Notes under the pieces: model-generated
What the model was told of the DNA's origin: nothing
What the model saw: only the letters and a program-made list of their open reading frames with translations
The model's database searches: none
Source of the DNA: Mucilaginibacter phenanthrenivorans
Lineage (GTDB): Bacteria > Bacteroidota > Bacteroidia > Sphingobacteriales > Sphingobacteriaceae
DNA: 64,000 nt
Direction of reading: 5' to 3'
Assembly (NCBI RefSeq): GCF_024721155.1
Contig: NZ_JAHVAP010000001.1
Span: forward strand, 496,001-560,000
Part shown: positions 33,762 to 41,414 of the stretch, piece after piece
Layout: every line of letters starts with the position of its first letter
How positions within the stretch are numbered: the stretch's first letter is position 1
Made by a program: the position numbers and the translations under genes

Positions 33762-35746
33762 TATTTCTTCTTAAATACCATTTCACCCTTTTGTGATAAT
33801 ATGATCTTATTATAAAACTCCTTCAGGTATGGATAGAATTCCGGTCCGTAAACTGAATTGTTAAATTGGGTAAGATAAGTAAAGCTGAATGAATTTTCGC
33901 CTGGTTCGTAGCTTGTGATGTACTTACCACCGCCGTTCGGAATCCCTATTGCCACGTTTTGGGGTGGAGTTTCTACCGTATACTGCGCAGGCAGGTGTAA
34001 GATTATAGAATAGCGGCGTTCCGACGGCATAGCCATGTCGACAGGGTAGGAACGTTCCGTTAATTTAAAAGGGTTAACAGTTATTTTATTAAAAAAAAAT
34101 GGGTTGAAAGTTAACCTGTTGTTTTCGTCCAGTTTTTTATAAGCATCAATTTCAACTTCGTATTTTTCAACTACCGGTAAATCAAGGCTGTCAACGTTTC
34201 CAACTTCCGATTTTAAAATCTTCCATTTTGCTAACCTCTCATTCAGGTTCTCTACATATTCATCTATGCTGTTAAATTTCTTTATCGCAACGCGTCTCTT
34301 GTAAGCCTCATAACCGATAGAATAGTTTGTTAAAGTTCCCTTCAATTTACCGTCCTCCTGTAATGTGACATCCAAAGCATAAGTGCTTTTTTCACGTTGA
34401 GGCAGGTTTAAGTCCATAAAGTAAGAGGGCTTGTCCAGGCTAAACACCCGTCCCTTATCATTCAGGCATTTAAGGGGAAGCATTCCAAAAGGTAAAAGCG
34501 GGTCCGTAGCATCTAATAAATAAACCTGGTCGCCTATATTTACCTTTGCAACAACATAATCAAAGTCGCCTATCACGGGGTATAAGGTGTTAATGTTGCC
34601 GTTATCACGGGTAGACAGTAAAACAGTTTCTGCATTTAAGCCCCCTGCATTCAGTGCAGTAACTAATGAAAGGTTAATATCTGGCACGCTTCCGCTATGT
34701 GTATCCCAGGCCTTACTGATGCTTTCGCTGTAAATCCCCGGGATTTTATCCCATTTAAACCATTTTTGCCAATATTGGTAAATAGCCTTTGCTTTTGACA
34801 GGTCATCGGTTTTGCCTGCAATTATCGGTAACACTTTATCTTTAAGCAGCCCCTTCCGTTTCAGCTGCCCACCGAACTCGGGTTCGGTTTTGAGGCCAAA
34901 ATCAATGTCTTTCCACTCTTTAGTTTCTTTGTGCTTTATGTTATCATAGGGGCTTGTATAATCTACCAGCTCAAAATTTATGGTTGATAAGAAATTTTTT
35001 GGCGAAGTCATGTACTCATCTTCAATAAATGCAGGGATATCGCTAATCCCGTAGTTGATTAGTGAACAGTCGCTTTTTGCTCCATGGGTTTCAAAGCAAC
35101 CCGATTCAATCACCGCTGTATTTTTGGTAAGCTTTAAAAAACCCTTTATTGAAGCATTGAAATTAAAAAATGCAGGGATATGTACCTCGTATTCCGAATA
35201 AATCTTTGGAATATCGTCCTGGAACTCCCATGGGCGGAGTTTATACCAGCGAAATGATTCAATACGGTACTTATATTCTATCACGCAACCGTTACGTAGC
35301 CCCGGCATAGCAAATTTATGGCTGGCCCAATACTTATTTTCTTTTACGGGGTAAACCTTTTTATCCTCCAGTTCAACCTTTTGCGTAAACCCGTTATCGT
35401 CCTTGTAATAAGTTACCCCTTTAATATCCGATACTTCTTCGTATGAGTCGCTCTTATCATTACTGTAAAGGAATAATTTAACGGTTCCCTTATCAAAGGC
35501 TTTGCTATCAAAAATTTTGATTTTTACGTGGTATTCATAAATCTGTTTAATGCGGTCATCGCCACCTATATCTATTCTCGACTTGCCAAACTCCTGTAAC
35601 ACCACTGCGTGCGCAGAAGTGTCCTTCGCATAGTTCTTCATATTCATCTCCTGGGTGGTGATGGTGCCAAAGGGGAAGTCCTGGGCAGAAGCAGCCGTGA
35701 ACGAACAACAGAGTAAAATAAAAATAAAAAGTACAGGTGTTTTCAT
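33761..35746 (-). CDS. DUF3857/transglutaminase-like exported protein (upstream paralogue, Cys motif not intact)
   Basis: 661 residues with signal peptide ending AASAQ. DUF3857 domain at about 45-240, then a transglutaminase-like region (AKAIYQYWQKWFKWD, then SGSVPDINLSLVTALNAGGL) in which the GDCK catalytic Cys of the paralogue is replaced by SVPDIN, and a C-terminal beta domain. It may therefore be an inactive partner. It is the first gene of a two-gene operon with the paralogue at 31851. Confidence 0.87.
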   Translation of the reverse strand: MKTPVLFIFILLCCSFTAASAQDFPFGTITTQEMNMKNYAKDTSAHAVVLQEFGKSRIDIGGDDRIKQIYEYHVKIKIFDSKAFDKGTVKLFLYSNDKSDSYEEVSDIKGVTYYKDDNGFTQKVELEDKKVYPVKENKYWASHKFAMPGLRNGCVIEYKYRIESFRWYKLRPWEFQDDIPKIYSEYEVHIPAFFNFNASIKGFLKLTKNTAVIESGCFETHGAKSDCSLINYGISDIPAFIEDEYMTSPKNFLSTINFELVDYTSPYDNIKHKETKEWKDIDFGLKTEPEFGGQLKRKGLLKDKVLPIIAGKTDDLSKAKAIYQYWQKWFKWDKIPGIYSESISKAWDTHSGSVPDINLSLVTALNAGGLNAETVLLSTRDNGNINTLYPVIGDFDYVVAKVNIGDQVYLLDATDPLLPFGMLPLKCLNDKGRVFSLDKPSYFMDLNLPQREKSTYALDVTLQEDGKLKGTLTNYSIGYEAYKRRVAIKKFNSIDEYVENLNERLAKWKILKSEVGNVDSLDLPVVEKYEVEIDAYKKLDENNRLTFNPFFFNKITVNPFKLTERSYPVDMAMPSERRYSIILHLPAQYTVETPPQNVAIGIPNGGGKYITSYEPGENSFSFTYLTQFNNSVYGPEFYPYLKEFYNKIILSQKGEMVFKKK

Positions 35747-35926
35747 GACCAGAGTTTAAGTAATTAGGAGGCTACAAAATAAAAATATTATCCTTGAAAT
35801 TAAAAAAATTAAAAATTTATAGTTCTGATTCTTTTTAACACTTTTGCGACCTTTGTGTGGGAATATATTGGAAAGCTAGCGCTTGTAAAATATGGTTACC
35901 GGCAAATAAATATATAGCTTTACCAA

Positions 35927-36976
35927 ATGAAATTAAATTTAAAACGGCCACTGGCATTTTTCGATATTGAATCAACTGGCACCAATCTCGGAGTTGACCG
36001 TATTGTTGAATTATCAGTTATCAAATTACATCCCGATGGCAGCGAAAAAGTGAAAACGTGGCGGGTAAATCCTGGTATGCCTATTCCTTTAGAATCATCA
36101 TTAGTACATGGGATTTATGATGAAGATATAAAAGATGAGCCGGTTTTTAAAATAATAGCAACTGAAGTAGCCGGGTTTATTGATGTGAGCGACCTGGCAG
36201 GATATAATTCAAATAAGTTTGATATCCCCATGCTGATGGAGGAGTTTTTACGTGCCGATGTTTTATTTGATCTGGATAACCGTCATTTTGTTGATGTACA
36301 GAATATTTTCCACCAAATGGAGCAGCGTACCCTAAAGGCTGCATACCAGTTTTATTGTGATAAACAGATTATTAATGCTCACTCCGCTGAAGCCGATACA
36401 AGGGCAACTATGGAAGTGTTACTGGCTCAAATAGCCAAGTATGAAGGCATGGAGTGGGAAGATAAAAAAGGTAATAAGTCAAAACCTGTTGTGAATGATG
36501 TTGAAGCTTTGCACCACTTTACAAATCTTAGTAAGCCGGTTGATTTTGCCGGGCGTATGGTTTATAATGAGAATGGCGAAGAGACCTTCAACTTTGGTAA
36601 ACATAAAGGCAAAGCTGTGGAGGACGTGTTGAAAATTGAGCCGAGCTATTACTCATGGATGATGCAGGGCGATTTTCCGTTATATACTAAGAAGAAGTTA
36701 GAACAAATCTATACCCGGTGGAATACCAAAAAAGCTGCAGAACGTCATCTGAAACAGCAACAGCAGGCAGCCCAACGACCGCAGGATACTCCTGTTGCAG
36801 AGGCAAAGCCTGCGGAGGCTCCTATCAAAAGGGAGTTTCACAAGCCTGATCATACAAGGACAAATAATTACCAAAAACCAGAAAATAAGCCTTTTAAAAA
36901 GAAAGATGACGGCCCTGTATTACCGGTTAATGAAGATATGCTGAAACAACTGGCCGATAAGTTTAAAAAGGGTTAA
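35927..36976 (+). CDS. DnaQ-like 3'-5' exonuclease with DUF3820 domain
   Basis: 349 residues. The exonuclease domain (1-170) has FFDIESTG (DEDD motif I), NSNKFDIPMLMEEF (motif II) and HSAEADTRATMEVL (motif III, DEDDh type). Residues about 215-260 form a DUF3820-like domain (FNFGKHKGKAVEDVLKIEPSY), and the tail is Gln/Pro/Lys-rich. It is likely a DNA polymerase III epsilon-type proofreading or repair exonuclease acting outside the main replicase. It ends at a bidirectional hairpin shared with queG. Confidence 0.9.
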   Translation: MKLNLKRPLAFFDIESTGTNLGVDRIVELSVIKLHPDGSEKVKTWRVNPGMPIPLESSLVHGIYDEDIKDEPVFKIIATEVAGFIDVSDLAGYNSNKFDIPMLMEEFLRADVLFDLDNRHFVDVQNIFHQMEQRTLKAAYQFYCDKQIINAHSAEADTRATMEVLLAQIAKYEGMEWEDKKGNKSKPVVNDVEALHHFTNLSKPVDFAGRMVYNENGEETFNFGKHKGKAVEDVLKIEPSYYSWMMQGDFPLYTKKKLEQIYTRWNTKKAAERHLKQQQQAAQRPQDTPVAEAKPAEAPIKREFHKPDHTRTNNYQKPENKPFKKKDDGPVLPVNEDMLKQLADKFKKG

Positions 36977-37060
36977 TTAGAGGCCAGAGATTAGAGATTA
37001 GGCAAAAGTTGTAGAAAATTCGTTTTTCCTAATCTCAGGCCTCTAATCTCTAATCTCTCT
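36977..37060. repeat. Word-repeat hairpin, word GAGATTAGAGATTAG
   Basis: Left arm TTAGAGGCCAGAGATTAG (36977-36994) pairs with CTAATCTCAGGCCTCTAA (37029-37046) with one mismatch, with further GAGATTAG units on both sides. It lies between convergent genes and can serve as a bidirectional terminator. The right array extends into queG and encodes its last residues and stop. Confidence 0.78.
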
Positions 37061-37984
37061 AAGAAAAGATATATTCCGCTTTAGTCCGCCAAACTTAGTC
37101 CGCTTAACGGCAGAGTTCTTAAATACCTTTTGAAATACATCTTCTGTTATTTCCTGCCAGTCTTTTTTATTTAAAGTCATCAGGTCGGGGTGAGGGGCAA
37201 AAGCGGGTTCACTATTCAGGACAGAAAATTTGTTCCAGGGGCACACGTCCTGGCAAACATCACATCCAAACATCCAGTTATCCATTTTGCCGGCAAATTC
37301 TTGCGGGATCTCATTTTTAAGCTCAATAGTGAGGTAAGATATACAACGGCTGCCATCAACAATATAGGGTGTCACAATCGCTTCGGTAGGGCAGGCGTCA
37401 ATACAACGGGTACAGGTGCCGCAATGATCGGCTGTGGGCGCTATATCATATTCCAGGTCAAGATCAATAATCAGCTCGGCCAAAAAAAAGAACGAACCCG
37501 ATTTTTGATTGATCAGGTTTGTGTTTTTGCCGATCCATCCAAGTCCTGCTTTTTTTGCCCACGCTTTGTCCAGCACAGGTGCCGAATCCACAAAAGCTCG
37601 GCCGCCAACCTCGCCTATTTTTTCATTAATTTGCTGAAGTAATTGCTTTAGCTTATCCTTTATAACTAAATGGTAATCAGAACCGTAAGCGTACTTTGAT
37701 ATTTTAGGACTAAAGGGGTCAGATTGTTCAAGTTCTGTGTAATAATTAAGTCCCAGGGATATTACAGATCTTGCGCCGTCAACCAGTAGCCGTGGATCAA
37801 GCCGTTTATCAAAATGGTTTTCCATGTATTGCATCTCGCCATGCATGCCCTTTTTTAACCATTGTTCAAGCCTGGGCGCTTCATCTTCCAGGAATTCAGC
37901 TTGTGAAATACCGCAAAACATAAACCCAAGGTTTTTAGCCTCGTTCTTAATGAGTTGACTATAGGTTGATCTGTTTTGCTGCAT
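37043..37984 (-). CDS. queG: Epoxyqueuosine reductase
   Basis: 313 residues from the ATG at 37984; an earlier in-frame ATG at 38008 lies upstream of the predicted transcription start. Marks are the cobalamin-binding region, two 4Fe-4S sites [16 protein letters not shown] and [11 protein letters not shown], and the conserved [11 protein letters not shown]. It catalyses the last step of queuosine synthesis in tRNA. The C-terminal FLREIRD and stop are formed by the repeat word of the 36977-37060 hairpin. Confidence 0.92.
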   Translation of the reverse strand: MQQNRSTYSQLIKNEAKNLGFMFCGISQAEFLEDEAPRLEQWLKKGMHGEMQYMENHFDKRLDPRLLVDGARSVISLGLNYYTELEQSDPFSPKISKYAYGSDYHLVIKDKLKQLLQQINEKIGEVGGRAFVDSAPVLDKAWAKKAGLGWIGKNTNLINQKSGSFFFLAELIIDLDLEYDIAPTADHCGTCTRCIDACPTEAIVTPYIVDGSRCISYLTIELKNEIPQEFAGKMDNWMFGCDVCQDVCPWNKFSVLNSEPAFAPHPDLMTLNKKDWQEITEDVFQKVFKNSAVKRTKFGGLKRNISFLREIRD

Positions 37985-37989
37985 TTGTG

Positions 37990-37997
37990 CAAAGATA
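37990..37997 (-). promoter_or_regulatory. queG -7 box TATCTTTG
   Basis: Ends 5 nt before the ATG at 37984, which predicts a leaderless or near-leaderless transcript and supports that start. Confidence 0.45.
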
Positions 37998-38129
37998 CTA
38001 CAAAACAAAATTTAAAATTACGGGTTGAAAATACTTGATATTTAATCAAAGAGATATTTATTTAATATTATGATTATTTTATATCGGTATGGTGTAATAA
38101 TTGTAACAACTTATCAAATTATATAACAT

Positions 38130-38495
38130 ATGCTTCAGCTAATTAGCGATTTGCCGCCCCACGTTGCCGGACTGCATGCATTTGCTGAGGTTACGGAAAC
38201 AGAATACGAGGAAGCGTTGATCCCGATAATGGATGAATTGCTTCAGCGAAACAGGAAGATCAACTTTGTGTTGATACTTGAAACGGACATAAAGAATTTT
38301 GTCGACGGCGCCTGGTGCGGGAACACAAAAATCGGATTCAAATATTTCTTTGATTGGGGCAGGGTGGCCCTTGTAACCGATCAAAAAGGCATTTTGGGAT
38401 ATAGCGACCTTTTTAAATATATCATACCCGGTAAGTTCAGGTATTTTCCGTTAGATCAGCTTGATACTGCAATCAGGTGGATATCGGCAAAATAG
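38130..38495 (+). CDS. STAS/SpoIIAA-like protein
   Basis: 121 residues of the SpoIIAA-like (PF11964) fold: FAEVTETEYEEALIPIMDELLQR, then INFVLILETDIKNFVDGAWCG, DWGRVALVTDQKG and the C-terminal FPLDQLDTAIRWI. No signal peptide or membrane segment. Function of the family is not settled. It stands alone, upstream of a bidirectional terminator. Confidence 0.85.
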   Translation: MLQLISDLPPHVAGLHAFAEVTETEYEEALIPIMDELLQRNRKINFVLILETDIKNFVDGAWCGNTKIGFKYFFDWGRVALVTDQKGILGYSDLFKYIIPGKFRYFPLDQLDTAIRWISAK

Positions 38496-38579
38496 TATAA
38501 TTCGTAAATAAAGATATAAGAGCCAGGAGCCAAGATATAAAAATAAAAAACGGGCAATTCACGAAGAAATCTACCAATA

Positions 38580-38624
38580 AAAAGAAGCTGCCCGAAATGT
38601 TACTCTGAGACAGCCTCTTTTTTA
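38580..38624. terminator. Bidirectional terminator
   Basis: AAAGAAGCTG pairs with CAGCCTCTTT with one mismatch, flanked by A-run and T-run, between two convergent genes. Confidence 0.55.
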
Positions 38625-38732
38625 TTATTGCGATCCATTTTTCAATACCATCCGGACGAAAAGGTGTATAAAACTATCAAAGCTTATAATGGATTTTTAA
38701 ACTGCTTTGAGATTAAAGCAATGTGCCAGGTG

Positions 38733-39161
38733 TTAGCTGTGGCCAGTAATGATGCACTTACCAGAGCCACTGCCGGGCATGTAGAAATAATAATTTACCC
38801 CTCCGATATTTATCGTATAGCTTTGGTAAGGGATCAATGCATATGTACTGCCAACCCATAAAATGTATGAAGTTTTATGGGGGTCTACAACTTGTGTATT
38901 ACCTTCAAATGTAAATGGTATGCCTGCTAGATAAGGATTGTCAACTAACGGCCAATCAAGCGCTACCATGTAATTGCCGGCATCATAACTGATATTCCAG
39001 GCAACACCTGTCGGAAAGGTTACATAGGGATTTCTAATAGCAACCTTCGCTTTGTGTATCTTAGCTGCTTTTGGCACAACTACAACATCCGAATGTGCTG
39101 TAAACGAAAAACATAACACTGCTGCTACAGCAGTAGTAGTAAGGGCGAGAATTTTTTTCAT
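38733..39161 (-). CDS. Exported hypothetical protein
   Basis: 142 residues with a clear Sec signal (MKKILALTTTAVAAVLCFSF, cut near TAHSD). The mature part is Tyr/Gly-rich with beta-type sequence (GVAWNISYDAGNYMVALDWP, YYFYMPGSGSG) and no Cys pair suited to an anchor. No family recognised. The signal peptide and the downstream terminator argue that this strand, not the overlapping plus-strand frame, is the gene. Confidence 0.62.
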   Translation of the reverse strand: MKKILALTTTAVAAVLCFSFTAHSDVVVVPKAAKIHKAKVAIRNPYVTFPTGVAWNISYDAGNYMVALDWPLVDNPYLAGIPFTFEGNTQVVDPHKTSYILWVGSTYALIPYQSYTINIGGVNYYFYMPGSGSGKCIITGHS

Positions 39162-39292
39162 AATAGTTATTTTTTAAATTTTAGCTAAAATAAATAATGA
39201 TGTTATTAGTGCATCCGTTTCAAAAAAATGGCGCAAACGGTTGCTTTAGAGGAAGTTATTAACATTGGGTCCAAATGTATATTAATACAAAA

Positions 39293-39322
39293 AAAGAGGC
39301 TGCCCTTTATGAGCAGCCTCTT
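39293..39322. terminator. Terminator of deacetylase gene
   Basis: Perfect stem AAAGAGGCTGC / GCAGCCTCTTT around an 8-nt loop, followed by T-rich sequence on both strands. It lies just beyond the end of the 39348-40130 gene. Confidence 0.75.
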
Positions 39323-39347
39323 TAATTTCACGTTTCAGTTTAGGGTC

Positions 39348-40130
39348 TTAAAAGCTATGTCTTACGCTATTACTGAAAGTTTTTGTTGTCCAGTAGCCGC
39401 TGTCCAATATTCTGCGAACGGACATCAATGGATAATCAGGATCCCTTTTATCAGCTAACTGAAAGGCCATTTTGAAACCATACTTTTTTATCTCTGGCAG
39501 TACAGGTTTTTTCCATACACCAAAAGGGTAGGCGAAGTAGTCCATTTTTTTACCGGTGATTTCCTCCAGTTTTTTTGTTGGCTTTTCAATCTGTACAACC
39601 CAATCGTCCTTTTTAGGATTTGGGTCGTGCTTGTATTTGTCCACTCGGTGATGATCCCAGGTATGGCTGCCAATCACATTTCCTTCGTCTGACAGTTGTT
39701 TAACTTGTTCCTTGGTCATATAATGCGGCCTGCCTAAAGAAACTGTCATAATAAAATAAACACCCTTGAAGCCGTATTTTTTTAATTCCGGTCGGGCAAT
39801 TTCAAACTGATCAAGATCTGTATCATCAAAAGTTAGCATCACCGGCTTGCTTGGCAGTGGCGTGCCTTTTGTCAGATAGTTATACAGTTGATCAGGAAGT
39901 ATGGTATGATAACCGCTGTCGGCAAGCATTTTAATATGTTCCTTAAACGATTGTACCGGGATGATGTAATCCTTGGCCGTTTTCGAATCCTTTGGTCTCC
40001 AGTCACGAATCTGGTGATAACAAATAACCGGAACTTGTTTGCGCGCCATAATAGCCGCGTTATTACTCTGTGCAGAAGCTGCCAGACCTAAAAAACACAG
40101 GCCTGCCGCGGTAAAAAGTTGTTTTATCAT
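39348..40130 (-). CDS. Exported polysaccharide deacetylase (NodB fold)
   Basis: 260 residues with signal peptide (ending SAQSNN). NodB motifs are VMLTFDDTDLDQF (motif 1) and IGSHTWDHHRVDKY (motif 2, metal-binding His), with the substrate-groove segment DYFAYPFGVW (motif 3). Expected to deacetylate an N-acetylated glycan outside the cytoplasm. It lies downstream of the GH92 locus but is separated from it by a word-repeat hairpin. Confidence 0.9.
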   Translation of the reverse strand: MIKQLFTAAGLCFLGLAASAQSNNAAIMARKQVPVICYHQIRDWRPKDSKTAKDYIIPVQSFKEHIKMLADSGYHTILPDQLYNYLTKGTPLPSKPVMLTFDDTDLDQFEIARPELKKYGFKGVYFIMTVSLGRPHYMTKEQVKQLSDEGNVIGSHTWDHHRVDKYKHDPNPKKDDWVVQIEKPTKKLEEITGKKMDYFAYPFGVWKKPVLPEIKKYGFKMAFQLADKRDPDYPLMSVRRILDSGYWTTKTFSNSVRHSF

Positions 40131-40207
40131 ATATAGATATTGAGGTATTAAATAATTTATACTGCGGCAAAAATAATATTTTTTTCTTTGGGGTTAAGGG
40201 ATTTGGG

Positions 40208-40312
40208 TGATTAAGTTGAGTGGGGTGGATTAAGTTGAAGGGTTATAGTCAATTTGATCTTTTTCTCAAACTTAACCAACTCAATCAACTTAATCTAACT
40301 CATTCAACTATT
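40208..40312. repeat. Word-repeat hairpin, word GATTAAGTTGAGTGG
   Basis: Left array (40208-40241) reads GATTAAGTTGAGTGG then GGATTAAGTTGAAGGG; right array (40268-40312) is the complement (CTTAACCAACTCAATCAAC, TTAATCTAACTCATTC). It stands at the 3' end of the GH92 operon as a probable terminator. Confidence 0.72.
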
Positions 40313-41408
40313 ACAACACTATCCTCTTACCTTCTTTGATTGACCTCTTGGCGGCATCCAAAATCTCCATTACAATCATGTTGTATTTTAATGATGTGCG
40401 GTCATCCTCACCCTTTATTTCCTTTTTTAGAAAGGCGTTAAAATAGTTAACAGGATCATCATTAGGCCCTGATAACGGTTTTAAATCGATGATGCTTTTT
40501 TTGTTTTCACGCATCCGCATATTTAGGTTTTTCATATCGGTGGCGTGCAGGTAGCCTGTCTGCCCAAAAACTTCAAGATCCTTTATGCTGAATGGCCAGT
40601 TCCATGATCCTTCTATCAGGCCGGTAGCGGTCGGGTATTCAACAGTTATGGTAGCATCGTCCTCAACCTTTGGATAAACATCCGGCTTATAATGTCTGCC
40701 AACTGCTGTTACCGCAATTGGCCGCTGGCCATGCATCAACCAGGTCATTAAATCAGCACCGTAACAGCCAAAATCATTAAGGGCACCGGCACCGTTTAAA
40801 ACAGGATCCGTAAGCCAGGCTAAAAATTCCTCGCTGCAGCCAATTTCCCGGGGGCCCTGGTGTCCGTCATGCGCCACCATTTTACGGATTGCCCCGATGC
40901 TGTCCTTGTTTACAATGTCATAAACTCCCTGGAAAGATGGATACCAGGTTGTTTCGTAATTGGTCAGCACGGTTATATGGTATTTATTTGCAAGTTCCTC
41001 AATACGTTTTGCCTGCACTAAGGTCGCGGCCAATGGCTTTTCAACCATTACCGGGATGCCCAGTGGCGCACAAGCTTCAACTACATCAACATGGTTGCCA
41101 ACTGCGTTATAGCCTAAAACAATTTGTGGCTTCTTTTTAGCCAGCATCGTTTTCAGATCAGTAAAAAATAATGAATCCGGGATATTAAATTGTTTGCCGA
41201 ACTTTTCCCAAAGGTGCTTATTGGGTTCCGCAATGCCGACGATGTTTACCCTGCCCTTCTTATAATCGTTTAAAACGTTATAAATATGGTCGTGATTTAA
41301 ACCGGCAACCCCAACCCTGAAAGATTGTGCAGTTGCAATACTCATAAAAGCAAAGATGATTGCTATTAAAGCAATCATCTTTTTACCGTAGCCGATAAGT
41401 TTTTTCAT
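40311..41408 (-). CDS. Exported Gfo/Idh/MocA-family oxidoreductase
   Basis: 365 residues from the ATG at 41408 (a TTG at 41414 would add two). A signal peptide (ending IATAQ) precedes the Rossmann GVAGLNHDHIYNVL fold and the EKPLAATLVQAKRI motif characteristic of the family, with the C-terminal GSWNWPFSIKDLEVFGQTG sheet. Enzymes of this type oxidise or isomerise sugars with NAD; export implies a periplasmic role with a bound cofactor. It is the last gene of the GH92 locus, 6 nt after GH92. Confidence 0.9.
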   Translation of the reverse strand: MKKLIGYGKKMIALIAIIFAFMSIATAQSFRVGVAGLNHDHIYNVLNDYKKGRVNIVGIAEPNKHLWEKFGKQFNIPDSLFFTDLKTMLAKKKPQIVLGYNAVGNHVDVVEACAPLGIPVMVEKPLAATLVQAKRIEELANKYHITVLTNYETTWYPSFQGVYDIVNKDSIGAIRKMVAHDGHQGPREIGCSEEFLAWLTDPVLNGAGALNDFGCYGADLMTWLMHGQRPIAVTAVGRHYKPDVYPKVEDDATITVEYPTATGLIEGSWNWPFSIKDLEVFGQTGYLHATDMKNLNMRMRENKKSIIDLKPLSGPNDDPVNYFNAFLKKEIKGEDDRTSLKYNMIVMEILDAAKRSIKEGKRIVL

Positions 41409-41414
41409 AAACAA

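Noticed and set aside
38628..38861. Plus-strand 77-codon frame overlapping the end of the 38733-39161 gene
   Set aside because: The minus-strand frame has a clear signal peptide and a terminator; the plus frame has neither.
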